In this document: in pieces, positions 36,677-46,944 of the stretch
Layout of the letters: every line of letters starts with the position of its first letter
Position numbering within the stretch: the stretch's first letter is position 1
Source of the DNA: Cellulophaga baltica
GTDB lineage: Bacteria > Bacteroidota > Bacteroidia > Flavobacteriales > Flavobacteriaceae
Assembly: GCF_900102165.1 (NCBI RefSeq)
Contig: NZ_FNBD01000001.1
Location: forward strand, 249,701-313,700
DNA: 64,000 nt
Direction of reading: 5' to 3'
Translations under genes and position numbers: made by a program
Notes under the pieces: generated by a model
Databases searched by the model: none
What the model saw: only the letters and a program-made list of their open reading frames with translations
What the model was told of the DNA's origin: nothing

Positions 36677-37705
36677 TTAAACCATCTCTCCTCGCAAAGA
36701 TGTTTCAAAAACAGTTTTAAAGAGCTTATTAGAGATTCCATTACCCAACAAATACATCAACTTAGTAATAGCTGCCTCTGTTGTAATATCCTTACCATTA
36801 ATAACTTGCAGCTTCTGCAAATGCTCACTTGTTTCATATTGCCCCATAATAACACTCCCTCCAGAACACTGTGTAACGTTAATAATATGGATTCCTTTTT
36901 TTATTGCTTTTTTTAAATTTTCCGTCAACCAACTATCCGTAGGAGCATTTCCAGAACCATAAGTTTCAATAATAACCGCTTTCAAATCTGGTGTTTCTAG
37001 AACAGCACGCAATAAATGTTCATTAAAACCCGGAAATAATTTTAAAATAGCTACATTATTATCTAAATTTTTGTGAACAATTAACGTTTTTTTCTTTTTT
37101 GGCTTCAATAAATATTCCTTAAACACATTTAAATGTACTCCAGATTCTGCTAATGGAGGATAATTTAAGGAACCAAATGCCTGAAAATGTTCTGCACTAA
37201 ACTTAGTGGTTCTATTTCCTCGATACAATTTGTATTCAAAATACAGCCCTACTTCTTGAATTACAGACACCCCTTTTGCTTGTAAAGCGGCAATTTGAAC
37301 GGAGGTGATTAAGTTCTCCTTAGCGTCCGTGCGTAAATCTCCAATAGGCAATTGTGAGCCTGTAAATATCACAGGTTTGGTTAAATTTTCTAGCATATAG
37401 CTCAATGCAGAAGCAGAATAACTCATGGTATCACTTCCATGAAGCACTACAAAACCATCATATTGAGCGTAATTATCTTCAATAGTTTCTGAAATGGATA
37501 CCCAATGACTCGTATTAATATTAGAAGAATCTATAGGCGTTTCAAAAGAATGACTTGAGATCTCACAATCTAATTGCATTAATTCTGGAATATTTTTCTT
37601 TAGCTTACCAAAATCAAAAGCCCTTAAAGCTCCCGTTTTGTAATCTTTAATCATCCCTATAGTACCACCCGTATAGATTAAAAGTATTTTAGTTTTCTTA
37701 GTCAT
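36677..37705 (-). CDS. ansA: Type I (cytoplasmic) L-asparaginase
   Basis: 342 residues from ATG 37705 (MTKKTKILLIYTGGTIGM); an in-frame TTG at 37726 would overlap tatD and is unlikely. The two catalytic Thr sites are present: YTGGTIGM near residue 15 and the second motif VLHGSDTMSYSASAL, which has Ser where the family usually has Thr (HGTDTM). No signal peptide. It hydrolyses Asn to Asp and ammonia. It follows tatD by 10 bases and is probably co-transcribed. Confidence 0.93.
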   Translation of the reverse strand: MTKKTKILLIYTGGTIGMIKDYKTGALRAFDFGKLKKNIPELMQLDCEISSHSFETPIDSSNINTSHWVSISETIEDNYAQYDGFVVLHGSDTMSYSASALSYMLENLTKPVIFTGSQLPIGDLRTDAKENLITSVQIAALQAKGVSVIQEVGLYFEYKLYRGNRTTKFSAEHFQAFGSLNYPPLAESGVHLNVFKEYLLKPKKKKTLIVHKNLDNNVAILKLFPGFNEHLLRAVLETPDLKAVIIETYGSGNAPTDSWLTENLKKAIKKGIHIINVTQCSGGSVIMGQYETSEHLQKLQVINGKDITTEAAITKLMYLLGNGISNKLFKTVFETSLRGEMV

Positions 37706-37715
37706 TATAACGTAT

Positions 37716-38483
37716 TTATATTCCAAATACTTCTTTAGAATTGGTTGTTGTTATTGCCGCAATATCTGCTATTGACTTATCATATATAGTAGCCATTTTT
37801 TCCGCTATATTCACAAGGAAGGCACTTTCATTTCTTTTTCCTCTATAGGGTGTTGGCGCCAAATAAGGCGCATCCGTTTCTAAAACAATATGCTTGAGGT
37901 CTATTTCTTTTAAAAATTGATCAATCTTACCATTTTTAAAAGTAGCCACACCGCCAATTCCCAATTTCATATTATAGCCAATAGCTTTTAACGCTTGCGC
38001 TTTAGAGCCCGTAAAACAATGAAAAATTCCGAATAAATCATCCGCCTTTTCTTCTTCCAAGATTTCAAATACTTCATCAAACGCATCTCTACAATGAATT
38101 ACGATGGGTAGTTTTTCTCTTTTAGCTATTTTAATTTGCATCCTAAATGCCTCTTGTTGTTGCTTGAGAAAGGATTTATCCCAAAACAAATCAATTCCAA
38201 TCTCTCCTATTGCATAATAGGTATGCTTCTTAAGCATATCCTCAATATGCGCTATTTCTTCTAAATAATTTTCTTTGACATGCGTTGGATGCAATCCCGT
38301 CATCAAAAACATATGGTCTGGAAAAGCCTGCTCCAATGCAATCATAGATTGCGTATAGGTAGAATCAATCGCAGGAATAAAAAAACGTTCTACTCCTGCT
38401 GCTATAGCATTTTTAACAGCCAAATCTCTATCCTCATCAAATGCTTCACTATATAAGTGCGTATGCGTATCTGTAAATATCAT
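37716..38483 (-). CDS. tatD: TatD family metal-dependent hydrolase/DNase
   Basis: 255 residues, TIM-barrel metallohydrolase. Metal ligands are visible in FTDTHTHLYSEAF, the GEIGIDLFWD Glu, the VIHCRDAFDE and FHCFTGS His, and the final ETDAPYLAP Asp. TatD proteins are 3'-5' exonucleases or D-aminoacyl-tRNA deacylase-like enzymes. First gene of the tatD-ansA pair; its start is divergent from and close to the retropepsin-like gene. Confidence 0.94.
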   Translation of the reverse strand: MIFTDTHTHLYSEAFDEDRDLAVKNAIAAGVERFFIPAIDSTYTQSMIALEQAFPDHMFLMTGLHPTHVKENYLEEIAHIEDMLKKHTYYAIGEIGIDLFWDKSFLKQQQEAFRMQIKIAKREKLPIVIHCRDAFDEVFEILEEEKADDLFGIFHCFTGSKAQALKAIGYNMKLGIGGVATFKNGKIDQFLKEIDLKHIVLETDAPYLAPTPYRGKRNESAFLVNIAEKMATIYDKSIADIAAITTTNSKEVFGI

Positions 38484-38519
38484 GGTACAAAAATAGCCTT
38501 ATCTTTAACAAAAAAAACC

Positions 38520-38963
38520 GTGAAGAGTCTCAAAAAATTTTTAAAAGAAAAAAAATACTTTAAAATACCCCTAGTTTTAACCAGTACCAACCATTTTGAG
38601 ATCAAAGCCAAAATAAATAATATAGAAGGGCGTTTTATTCTTGATACTGGCGCTTCTAATACCTGCGTAGGTTTTGACAAAATAGAATTATTTAATTTAA
38701 CTTCTAAAGAATCTAGCATAAAAGCCGCTGGTGCGGGCGCAACGAACATGGAAACCTTAATTTCTACTAAAAACAGTATTGAAGTAGGGAAATGGAAACT
38801 AAAAAAATTGAAAATTGTACTTTTTGATTTAGTTCATGTCAATGAGGCTTTAACCAATCATAATGCCCAACCTGTTGACGGAATTATTGGAGCCGACTTA
38901 TTAAAAAAAGGAAAAGCGGTAATAGATTATGACAAAAAAGTACTTTACCTAAAGCAAAAATGA
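38520..38963 (+). CDS. Retropepsin-like aspartic protease
   Basis: 147 residues from GTG 38520 (MKSLKKFLKEKKYFKIPL). The open frame continues back into the divergent tatD gene, but the GTG gives the N-terminus expected in flavobacterial relatives. A single catalytic motif FILDTGAS (Asp42) and the downstream DGIIGADLL hydrophobic-Gly pair identify a retroviral-type aspartyl protease, which would act as a homodimer. No signal peptide or anchor is seen, so it is probably cytosolic. Substrate unknown. Confidence 0.8.
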   Translation: MKSLKKFLKEKKYFKIPLVLTSTNHFEIKAKINNIEGRFILDTGASNTCVGFDKIELFNLTSKESSIKAAGAGATNMETLISTKNSIEVGKWKLKKLKIVLFDLVHVNEALTNHNAQPVDGIIGADLLKKGKAVIDYDKKVLYLKQK

Positions 38964-39052
38964 AGATTACCTAAATTTTAAGCAGAATACCCCACAACAA
39001 TATTGTAAACAAAAAATCTTATCTACTTTTATACCAAACATTTAACCTCACC

Positions 39053-40411
39053 ATGACTATGCTTATATTGTCCCCTGTAAAGAAAATCGGCTTTCTTTTA
39101 GCCTTTAGCCTTCTCGCAAGTTGCGCAACAGAAAATGACTATACGGAGATCACCACAGAAGCAGAAGATCAAGAATTAAAATCAACTCTAATAAAGCTTT
39201 CAGGAAGTTTAAATTACTACGAGTTACCGAATAGCACAGATTATTCTAAAATACCGGCCGACCCTAAGAACCCGATTACAGAAGAAAAAGTTGCCTTAGG
39301 GAAATTATTATTTCATGAAACGGGAATTGGTCTAGATGGAAAAACAGAAACCAATAAAGAAACCTACTCATGTGCCAGCTGCCATCATAGTGCAGCAGGC
39401 TTCCAAAGTGGAATTCAGCAAGGTATTGGAGATGGCGGTATGGGTTTTGGCACCTTTGGAGAGTCTAGAATCATAGACCCACTATACACAGAAGACATGA
39501 TTGATGTTCAGCCGATAAAATCTCCAACGGTTTTAAATGTTGCTTACCAAAAACTTATGCTCTGGAACGGCCAGTTTGGAGCCACGAGCAAAAACATAGG
39601 CACTGAAGCCAATTGGACCGAAGGCACCCCAAAAGCAGTAAACCTTCTTGGTTTTGAAGGAATTGAGACGCAGGCGATTGCAGGACTTTCTGTTCACAGA
39701 ATGACTTTAGACAAGACTTTTTGCGACTCTAATCACTATAGCAGCCTATTTGACAAGGCTTTTCCAGAAGTAGCTATCACAGAAAGATATTCTTTGATAT
39801 ATGCCGGTCTGGCAATTGCAGCGTACGAAAGGACAATTTTATCTACCGACACAAACTTCCAAAATTGGATTAAAGGAGATGCAGACGCTATGACTTCCGA
39901 TGAAAAAAAAGGAGCTATTCTATTCTTTGGAAAAGCAAAATGCTACCAATGTCATAACGGACCCGCACTAAATTCTGAAGAATTTTACGCTTTAGGAATG
40001 AAAGATTTAGAAGGCCCTAACGTACATGGTATCATAGATGATGTTACTAAAAAAGGGCGTGGAGGTTTTACCAATACCCCTTCTGATAACTATAAATTTA
40101 AAGTTCCGCAATTATACAATCTAACAGATGTTCATTTCTTTGGACACGGAGGGAGCTTTACGTCTGTGCGAGATGTGATTAACTATAAAAATGAAGCCTC
40201 AAAAGAAAATGCTGAAGTAGCAGCGTCAGAATTATCTGGAAAATTCACTCCGCTAAACTTAACCGAAGAAGAAATAGATTTTTTAACTGTGTTTATAGAA
40301 ATAAGCTTATCTGACAAAAACCTTAACAGGTATGTACCAAGCACATTACCTACAGGACTTTGTTTCCCTAATGCAGACCCTACCTCTAGAGAAGACATGC
40401 ATTGCAATTAA
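39053..40411 (+). CDS. Di-haem cytochrome c peroxidase/MauG family lipoprotein
   Basis: 452 residues. Signal peptide with lipobox LLASC near residue 24. Two haem c sites, CASCHHS (about 111-115) and CYQCHN (about 303-307), in the order and spacing of bacterial cytochrome c peroxidases and MauG; other conserved segments are ALGKLLFHET, KSPTVLNVAYQ and FKVPQLYNLTDVHFFGHGG. It should reduce hydrogen peroxide, or carry out MauG-type oxidation, in the periplasm. It is monocistronic and ends at a strong terminator shared with sucB. Confidence 0.9.
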   Translation: MTMLILSPVKKIGFLLAFSLLASCATENDYTEITTEAEDQELKSTLIKLSGSLNYYELPNSTDYSKIPADPKNPITEEKVALGKLLFHETGIGLDGKTETNKETYSCASCHHSAAGFQSGIQQGIGDGGMGFGTFGESRIIDPLYTEDMIDVQPIKSPTVLNVAYQKLMLWNGQFGATSKNIGTEANWTEGTPKAVNLLGFEGIETQAIAGLSVHRMTLDKTFCDSNHYSSLFDKAFPEVAITERYSLIYAGLAIAAYERTILSTDTNFQNWIKGDADAMTSDEKKGAILFFGKAKCYQCHNGPALNSEEFYALGMKDLEGPNVHGIIDDVTKKGRGGFTNTPSDNYKFKVPQLYNLTDVHFFGHGGSFTSVRDVINYKNEASKENAEVAASELSGKFTPLNLTEEEIDFLTVFIEISLSDKNLNRYVPSTLPTGLCFPNADPTSREDMHCN

Positions 40412-40425
40412 AAGCACAAGCACAA

Positions 40426-40468
40426 TAAAAAAGCCTCAAGATTGCAATAATCTTGAGGCTTTTTTTTA
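40426..40468. terminator. Bidirectional terminator between the peroxidase gene and sucB
   Basis: Arms AAGCCTCAAGATT (40431-40443) and AATCTTGAGGCTT (40449-40461), with A-run and T-run flanks. Confidence 0.92.
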
Positions 40469-40488
40469 TAATTTAAAATTGTATTCTA

Positions 40489-41709
40489 TTATAATTCTAA
40501 AGCTTTATTTGTATTACCATCCATTAGCAATTCTACTGGATTCTCTAAAGCTTCCTTAATTGCTACTAAGAAACCTACAGATTCCTTACCGTCAATTATT
40601 CTGTGATCATAAGATAATGCTACATACATTATTGGTGCCGCAACTATTTCCCCATTACGAACAATAGGACGCTCTACAATATTATGCATTCCTAAAATTG
40701 CACTTTGAGGAGGATTAATAATTGGAGTTGATAACATAGAACCAAATACACCACCATTAGTGATCGTAAATGTACCCCCTGTCATTTCATCAACAGTAAT
40801 CTCACCTTCTCTAGCACGAATAGCTAAGCGTTTTACCTCTGCTTCTACCCCTCTAAAGGTTAAGTTTTCTGCATTTCTAATCACAGGAACCATTAATCCT
40901 TTTGGACCAGAAACTGCAATACTAATATCACAGAAATCATAGGTAATCATTTCTTTACCATCAATCATAGAATTCACGGATGGGTAAAGATCTAAAGCTC
41001 TAACTACTGCTAATGTAAAGAATGACATAAAACCTAAACCAACACCATGCTTGCTTTTGAAAGCTTCTTTATATTGATTTCTCAATTCGAAAATCGGAGA
41101 CATATCTACTTCATTGAACGTAGTTAACATTGCCGTTTCATTCTTAACGGAAACTAAACGTTCTGCCACTTTTCTACGTAGCATTGATAATTTAGATCTA
41201 CTCTCTCCTCTTTTACCACCTGTTGGTGTTCCCATAGAAGGAACTGCTTGAACAGCGTCTTCTTTGGTTATTCTACCATCTTTACCAGTACCTTTAACCG
41301 CACTAGCTTCCATTCCTTTTTCTGCCAATATTTTCTTTGCCGCTGGAGACGCTGCTCCAGATGCGTAGGTTTCTTTTGCTTGCACAGGCTGTGGTGCTTT
41401 CTTCTCTTCTTTTGGAGCTTCTTTCACTTCCTCTTTTACAGCAGCTGCTTTTGAACCTCCAGAAGGTTTTTCAGCGCTTGTATCAATTAAACAAACAACT
41501 TCACCAACAGCAACAGCATCACCTTCTTCTGCTTTTAAAGTGATAATACCACTTTCTTCAGCAGGCAATTCTAAGGTTGCTTTATCTGAATCTACTTCTG
41601 CTATTGCCTGATCTTTCTCTACATAATCTCCGTCTTGAACTAACCAAGCAGCAATTTCAACTTCCGTTATCGATTCCCCTGGTGAAGGAACTTTCATTTC
41701 TAAAATCAT
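40489..41709 (-). CDS. sucB: 2-oxoglutarate dehydrogenase E2, dihydrolipoamide succinyltransferase
   Basis: 406 residues. Lipoyl domain (1-77) with the lipoylated Lys in [17 protein letters not shown], an Ala/Lys/Glu linker, a subunit-binding domain ([32 protein letters not shown]) and the catalytic domain ending in [16 protein letters not shown], whose His-Asp act in succinyl transfer. It transfers succinyl to CoA in the TCA cycle. It follows sucA by 52 bases in one operon. Confidence 0.96.
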   Translation of the reverse strand: MILEMKVPSPGESITEVEIAAWLVQDGDYVEKDQAIAEVDSDKATLELPAEESGIITLKAEEGDAVAVGEVVCLIDTSAEKPSGGSKAAAVKEEVKEAPKEEKKAPQPVQAKETYASGAASPAAKKILAEKGMEASAVKGTGKDGRITKEDAVQAVPSMGTPTGGKRGESRSKLSMLRRKVAERLVSVKNETAMLTTFNEVDMSPIFELRNQYKEAFKSKHGVGLGFMSFFTLAVVRALDLYPSVNSMIDGKEMITYDFCDISIAVSGPKGLMVPVIRNAENLTFRGVEAEVKRLAIRAREGEITVDEMTGGTFTITNGGVFGSMLSTPIINPPQSAILGMHNIVERPIVRNGEIVAAPIMYVALSYDHRIIDGKESVGFLVAIKEALENPVELLMDGNTNKALEL

Positions 41710-41761
41710 TATTGTATAATTTTAATTTTTAACCTGTATCTTTTTTTCTTTCTTTAATAGC

Positions 41762-44551
41762 CTACTTACGGATCATGTTATCTTTTGACTTATCAAAAAC
41801 ATAATCTATAACTTCTTGATGACGACGTTTAGAACGCACTGCACTACCGGCTGCTGGTGATGCATAAAAACGTCTTGAAGCTACTCTTAATGTACTTGCT
41901 TCACTAAAGTGCATCATAATATGACTCCAAGCTCCCATGTTTCTAGGCTCCTCTTGTGCCCAAACAACATCATCTGCTTCAGCATACTTTTTCATAATTG
42001 CCTTCATTTTCTGTGCTGGCAAAGGAAATAACTGTTCTACACGAACTAAGGCCACATCTTCTCTAGTATGTTCTTCACGTGCAGCCAGTAAATCATAATA
42101 GAATTTACCAGTACAGAATACCAAAGTTTTTACCTTTTTAACATCGGCTGCAGCATCGTCTATCACCTCTTGAAAACCACCTGTTGCAAATTCTTCTATA
42201 GAAGAAACAGCTTTTGGATGACGTAATAAACTTTTTGGTGTAAACACCACCAAAGGTTTTCTAAAGTTAGCCTTCATTTGTCTACGTAACAAGTGAAACA
42301 TGTTAGCCGGCGTAGTAACATCTGCTATAAACATATTATCACTAGCACAAAGTTGCAAGAAACGCTCCATACGCGCAGAAGAATGTTCTGCACCTTGACC
42401 TTCATAACCGTGCGGCAATAACATTACCAATCCGTTTTGCAACTTCCACTTATCTTCAGCAGCAGAAATATACTGATCTATCATGATTTGAGCACCGTTG
42501 CTAAAATCACCGAACTGAGCTTCCCAAATCGTAAGCGTATTAGGACTAGCCATAGCGTATCCATAATCAAAACCTACCACCCCATACTCTGAAAGGTGTG
42601 AGTTAAAGATATGAAAATCTCCTTTTTTCCCCTCTACAAGGTTTAAAGGAACAACCTCTTCTTCACTATCCTCTACTTTTACAACGGCATGACGATGTGA
42701 AAAAGTACCTCTTTCTACATCCTGCCCAGACATTCTAACTCCAAAACCTTCTTGAAGCAAAGATCCGTAGGCTAAAAGTTCTCCCATAGCCCAATCTAAG
42801 CTGTCATTCTCGAAGAACATTTTTCTACGATCTTCTACAAGCTTATCTACTTTGCGTAAAAACTTTTTACCCTTTGGTAAGCTCGTAAGAGAGTTTGCTA
42901 TTTGCGTAAGTTTTTCTTTTGGATAAGAAGTATCAATTGGCTTTACCATTTCATCTTCTTGAACACTTACAAAACCTTTCCACTCATCTGCCATAAAAGG
43001 TGTGATGACTGTTTTATCTTCTTTACGAGAATCTTCCAATTCTGTTTCAAGAGAATCTTTATATTCTTGTTCTAATTTACTAATATAGTTTTCATCTATA
43101 ATACCTTCTGCGATAAGTTTTGCCGCATAAATATCTCTAGGATTTTCATGCTTAGCAATTGCCTTATAAAGTTTTGGTTGTGTAAAACGAGGCTCATCAC
43201 CTTCATTATGACCATACTTACGGTATCCTAATAAATCAAGAAACACATCGCGTTGAAAACGCATTCTATATTCTAAAGCAAATAAAGAAGCATGTACTAC
43301 CGCTTCTGCATCATCTGCATTAACATGCAATACTGGACTCAAGGTTACTTTACCAACATCTGTACAATACGTAGAACTACGTGCATCCAGATAATTAGTG
43401 GTAAAACCAATTTGGTTATTTACTACCATATGGATAGTACCCCCAGTTTTGTACCCGTCTAAGCTAGCCATTTGAATTACTTCATACACTAGACCCTGAC
43501 CTGCAATGGCAGCATCTCCATGTACAACAATAGGCAACACTTTAGAAAAATCATCTTTATAGTGCGCATCTTGTTTTGCTCTTGTAATACCCTCAACAAC
43601 AGCCCCTACAGTCTCTAAGTGAGATGGATTAGGAGCAATATTCATTTTTATTTTATTTCCATTATCAGACATTCTATCTGAAGTCCAACCTAAGTGATAT
43701 TTAACATCACCATCAAAAATTACTTGCTCGTAATCTTTACCATCAAACTCACTGAAGATATCTTTAGCAGCTTTACCAAAAATATTAGTAAGCACATTGA
43801 GTCTACCTCTATGCGCCATACCCATAACAAACTGCTCTACTCCCATTTCTGCTGCACGCTCAACAATAGCGTCCAATGCAGGAATAAGCGACTCGTTACC
43901 CTCTAATGAAAATCGCTTCTGGCCTACATATTTGGTATGCAAAAAGCTCTCAAAAGAGATGGCTTGATTTAATTTTCTAAGAATATTTTTCTTACGTTCG
44001 TTATCATAGTTTGGGTGGTTATCATTGACATTTAGCCAATTCTGAATCCACTCAATACGTTCCGGATTTCTGATATACATGTATTCAACACCTATGGCAT
44101 CACAATAAATGTTTGTTAAGTGCGAAATAATTTCAGTTAAGGTACTTGGCCCTATTCCTAAAATTTCTCCTGCTGTAAAAACAGTATTCAAATCTCCAGA
44201 TGATAACCCGAAATTTTCGATAGCAAGCGTTGGCTCATATTTTCTTCTTTCTCGAACCGGATTTGTTTTTGTAAACAAATGTCCACGAGATCGATATCCA
44301 TCGATTAACCGAATAACCTGAAATTCTTTTTGTAGTGATTGTGGCATTTCCGAAGTGCCAGATGGTGCAGCAACATTATTTGGTGTTACTGGCAAGTCAA
44401 GTTCATCTAAAAGACTCTCTTGGCCAAAATCAAATCCTTGAAAAAATGCGCGCCAACTAGGCTCAACACTATCTGGATTAATCAAATACTTGTCATATAA
44501 CTCTGCAAAAAATGAAGTATGCGCAGCGTTTAAAAAGGAATATTTATCCAT
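41762..44551 (-). CDS. sucA: 2-oxoglutarate dehydrogenase E1
   Basis: 929 residues, full length. N-terminal anchor helix (FLNAAHTSFFAELYDKYLINPDSVEPSWRAFFQGFDFG), the AHRGRLNVL thiamine diphosphate site, the Mg-binding GDAAIAGQGLVYE region and C-terminal transketolase-like domain (LPHGYEGQGAEHSSARMERFLQL). It decarboxylates 2-oxoglutarate and passes succinyl to the lipoyl arm of SucB. First gene of sucA-sucB, with a -7 box upstream. Confidence 0.97.
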   Translation of the reverse strand: MDKYSFLNAAHTSFFAELYDKYLINPDSVEPSWRAFFQGFDFGQESLLDELDLPVTPNNVAAPSGTSEMPQSLQKEFQVIRLIDGYRSRGHLFTKTNPVRERRKYEPTLAIENFGLSSGDLNTVFTAGEILGIGPSTLTEIISHLTNIYCDAIGVEYMYIRNPERIEWIQNWLNVNDNHPNYDNERKKNILRKLNQAISFESFLHTKYVGQKRFSLEGNESLIPALDAIVERAAEMGVEQFVMGMAHRGRLNVLTNIFGKAAKDIFSEFDGKDYEQVIFDGDVKYHLGWTSDRMSDNGNKIKMNIAPNPSHLETVGAVVEGITRAKQDAHYKDDFSKVLPIVVHGDAAIAGQGLVYEVIQMASLDGYKTGGTIHMVVNNQIGFTTNYLDARSSTYCTDVGKVTLSPVLHVNADDAEAVVHASLFALEYRMRFQRDVFLDLLGYRKYGHNEGDEPRFTQPKLYKAIAKHENPRDIYAAKLIAEGIIDENYISKLEQEYKDSLETELEDSRKEDKTVITPFMADEWKGFVSVQEDEMVKPIDTSYPKEKLTQIANSLTSLPKGKKFLRKVDKLVEDRRKMFFENDSLDWAMGELLAYGSLLQEGFGVRMSGQDVERGTFSHRHAVVKVEDSEEEVVPLNLVEGKKGDFHIFNSHLSEYGVVGFDYGYAMASPNTLTIWEAQFGDFSNGAQIMIDQYISAAEDKWKLQNGLVMLLPHGYEGQGAEHSSARMERFLQLCASDNMFIADVTTPANMFHLLRRQMKANFRKPLVVFTPKSLLRHPKAVSSIEEFATGGFQEVIDDAAADVKKVKTLVFCTGKFYYDLLAAREEHTREDVALVRVEQLFPLPAQKMKAIMKKYAEADDVVWAQEEPRNMGAWSHIMMHFSEASTLRVASRRFYASPAAGSAVRSKRRHQEVIDYVFDKSKDNMIRK

Positions 44552-44586
44552 AAATAATTTTCTCTTCCCTGTGAATAAAATTTAAT

Positions 44587-44594
44587 CAAAAATA
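44587..44594 (-). promoter_or_regulatory. -7 box for sucA-sucB
   Basis: The minus strand reads TATTTTTG, an exact TAnnTTTG match, 36 bases before the sucA ATG. Confidence 0.45.
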
Positions 44595-44652
44595 CAACAT
44601 TTCAAAAATCTAGTCCTATATTAGATCGTAATATTAAAGAAAAATAACAATT

Positions 44653-45180
44653 ATGAATTTTTTGACTGATTTGCGCTTAAAAAAATGGCAATTGATTTTA
44701 TTTTTTGCGTTTTCATCAACGCTAACGTTTTCGCAACAGACAAATTCTGGAGAATTTTGGGATAATGTTCGGTTTGGAGGCGGAATTGGTTTAGGATTCG
44801 GCAACAATTATTTTAACGGTTCTATTGCCCCAAGTGCAATTTATCAAGTCTCTGAACGATTTGCTGCTGGAGTACAGTTAAATTTTAGTTATGCTACTTT
44901 TAACGACAACAAACTTACAGCCTATGGCGGGAGTTTAATTTCATTGTATAATATAATTCCTGCCATTCAATTATCTGGTGAATTGGAACAATTGAGAATA
45001 AACAGAACCACTTCTTTTAGTGATGGAGATTTTAAAGACAATTATTGGAGTCCTGGCTTATATTTAGGAGCCGGATATGTAAATCGGAATTTTACAGTAG
45101 GATTAAAATATAATGTACTTCATGATGATAAAAGTATTTATTCCGATGCGTTAATTCCTTTCGTTAGAATTTATTTTTAA
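44653..45180 (+). CDS. Small outer-membrane beta-barrel protein
   Basis: 175 residues. Signal peptide ends near TFSQ; the mature part alternates hydrophobic and polar residues in beta strands (VRFGGGIGLGFGNNYFNGSIAPSAIYQV, FAAGVQLNFSYATF, GLYLGAGYVNRNFTVGLKYNVLH) and ends in the aromatic FVRIYF, typical of barrels recognised by BAM. The N-terminal residues before the hydrophobic core are charged, as in signal peptides. Function unknown. Its stop overlaps the convergent gene at 45177 by four bases. Confidence 0.75.
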   Translation: MNFLTDLRLKKWQLILFFAFSSTLTFSQQTNSGEFWDNVRFGGGIGLGFGNNYFNGSIAPSAIYQVSERFAAGVQLNFSYATFNDNKLTAYGGSLISLYNIIPAIQLSGELEQLRINRTTSFSDGDFKDNYWSPGLYLGAGYVNRNFTVGLKYNVLHDDKSIYSDALIPFVRIYF

Positions 45181-45530
45181 GCATATTTCTGCCTAAACCA
45201 CACTTTTTGAAATTCTCGTTGTAATATTAAAAAAGCAACTTGATTGGATATGTCTACCACATCTGTTTCCTGGATGCTTTTTACTTTCTTCTCAGGAACA
45301 TCTATGATGTATAACAGATTAAGATAATCCGTAAAACGTTCCATCATCAACCTATAAATTTTTTGATGCAAAATTGTTTTTAAGTTTTTGGGGTTCACCT
45401 GAAAAGGTAGGTCAATATCAATATTAGCCAAACCAAAATCTTTTGTCAATTGCACAACAAGATTTTGATATAGACCACTTGCCACCGATTCTGATAAAAG
45501 CGCGTTGCTATCTGTAAAATTAAGCATCAT
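45177..45530 (-). CDS. Conserved hypothetical cytosolic protein
   Basis: 117 residues, no recognised family, no signal peptide or membrane helix. Largely alpha-helical by appearance, with a segment LHQKIYRLMMERFTDYLNLLYIIDVPE and a basic C-terminus FQKVWFRQKYA. Start at ATG 45530 or the second ATG three bases on. Transcribed towards the beta-barrel gene with a four-base overlap of stops. Codon use is like its neighbours. Function not assignable. Confidence 0.6.
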   Translation of the reverse strand: MMLNFTDSNALLSESVASGLYQNLVVQLTKDFGLANIDIDLPFQVNPKNLKTILHQKIYRLMMERFTDYLNLLYIIDVPEKKVKSIQETDVVDISNQVAFLILQREFQKVWFRQKYA

Positions 45531-45571
45531 ACTTTATGTACGAAACAGAAGCAGTTTTTGGTTCTAGCAAA

Positions 45572-46861
45572 CTAGGGTTTTAACTCATTTTTATAAACTT
45601 GCCCCTCTTTCATGACAAAGGTAATTTTTTCTAATTGCGATATATCCTGAAGTGGATCACCTGAAACCGCAACAATATCCGCAAAATACCCAGCTTTTAC
45701 CAAACCCACTTCATCCGCTACTCCTAACAACTTAGCATTTGTTACCGTTGCAGATTGCATAGCTTCAATAGCTGGCATCCCTGCTTCTACCATATACCCA
45801 AATTCTTTCGCATTTAAACCATGAGGATATACCCCTGCATCTGTTCCAAAGGCAATCTTCACTCCTTTTTTATATGCTTTCGAAAATGTTCCTTGAATTA
45901 ATGGGCCTATTTCCCTAGCCTTAACCGCCACTACTTCCGGAAAATATCCTTCAATCTGGGCCTTCTCTGCTACTTGTTTCCCTGCTGTAATTGTAGGCAC
46001 TAGAAACGCATCATACTGCTTCATTAATTCCATCGTTTCATCACTCATATAACTGCCATGCTCTATTGTCTTAATACCGCCTTTTATAGCTCTTTGCATG
46101 CCTTCATCACCATGCGCATGCGCCGCAGTTAACATACCATAATCATCAGCAGTTTGCGTAATTGCTTTTATCTCATCAATTGTAAATTGCGGATTTTTAC
46201 CATTCTTAGCCACACTAAGAACCCCACCTGTTGCTGTAATTTTAATAACATCTGCACCATCTTTATACCGTTGCCTAACCGCTTTTCTACCTTCTTCTGG
46301 AGAATTAACCACGCCTTCTTTTGGACCAGGATCCCCAGTAAACTCATGGCTTCTACCATTTGTAGGATCTGCATGCCCACCCGTAGTAGCGATAGATTTA
46401 CCTGCAGTAAAAACTCTAGGCCCTACTACTATTCCTTTATTTATAGCATTTCTAATTGCTATATTTACACCGGAACCGCCTAAATCTCTAACTGTAGTAA
46501 AACCAGCCATTAATGTTTTCTTAGCAAAAACGGTAGATTTAAAAGCAATATCTGCTTCATTATCTGTGAAACGCTCTACATATGTTCTAGGGTTAGATTC
46601 GCTTTCTATATGCACATGCATATCTATAAAACCTGGCATCACCGTACTTGCTCTCAGATCGATCACCACATCTGCATCACCACCAGAAACAAATCCTTTT
46701 TTTATCTCCTTTATTTTAGTACCAGATATAACTACCGTTTTTTCTAGCCATACTTTACCAGACTCCATATCTATAATTTTACCACACTGCAGGTACGTAT
46801 CTTGTGCGTTTGAAAAAGCAGTAAAAACTAAAAGGAGAACAAGAGTGGTTATTTTTTTCAT
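45572..46861 (-). CDS. Secreted amidohydrolase (imidazolonepropionase/prolidase-like)
   Basis: 429 residues. Signal peptide ends near SNAQD. Amidohydrolase metal site: PGFIDMHVHIESE (HxH), then the bridging Lys in DVIKITATGG, AAHAHGDEG, TIEHGSY and the final FGTDAGVYPHG Asp. This set matches the PF01979 subgroup of Xaa-Pro dipeptidase/imidazolonepropionase-like proteins, often periplasmic in Bacteroidota. The substrate is probably an N-acyl amino acid or dipeptide; not determinable. It lies downstream of galE but beyond a strong terminator. Confidence 0.88.
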   Translation of the reverse strand: MKKITTLVLLLVFTAFSNAQDTYLQCGKIIDMESGKVWLEKTVVISGTKIKEIKKGFVSGGDADVVIDLRASTVMPGFIDMHVHIESESNPRTYVERFTDNEADIAFKSTVFAKKTLMAGFTTVRDLGGSGVNIAIRNAINKGIVVGPRVFTAGKSIATTGGHADPTNGRSHEFTGDPGPKEGVVNSPEEGRKAVRQRYKDGADVIKITATGGVLSVAKNGKNPQFTIDEIKAITQTADDYGMLTAAHAHGDEGMQRAIKGGIKTIEHGSYMSDETMELMKQYDAFLVPTITAGKQVAEKAQIEGYFPEVVAVKAREIGPLIQGTFSKAYKKGVKIAFGTDAGVYPHGLNAKEFGYMVEAGMPAIEAMQSATVTNAKLLGVADEVGLVKAGYFADIVAVSGDPLQDISQLEKITFVMKEGQVYKNELKP

Positions 46862-46882
46862 TTTGCGGTGTTTTTATAAACA

Positions 46883-46918
46883 AATAGAGCAGAAATATAC
46901 ATATATTTCTGCTCTATT
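46883..46918 (-). terminator. Terminator of galE
   Basis: Perfect 16-base arms AATAGAGCAGAAATAT and ATATTTCTGCTCTATT around ACAT; the minus strand continues as TTGTTTAT. Confidence 0.75.
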
Positions 46919-46944
46919 GTTAAAATTTATAGTTTATTCTCAGC

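Noticed and set aside
36517-36720. Plus-strand frame of 67 residues starting MQRGRDSNPRYPF
   Set aside because: It is the antisense translation of tRNA-Ser, a well-known spurious peptide; no promoter or family support.
41248-41543. Cys/Phe/Leu-rich plus-strand frames
   Set aside because: Antisense of the Ala/Lys/Glu-rich linker of sucB, not genes.
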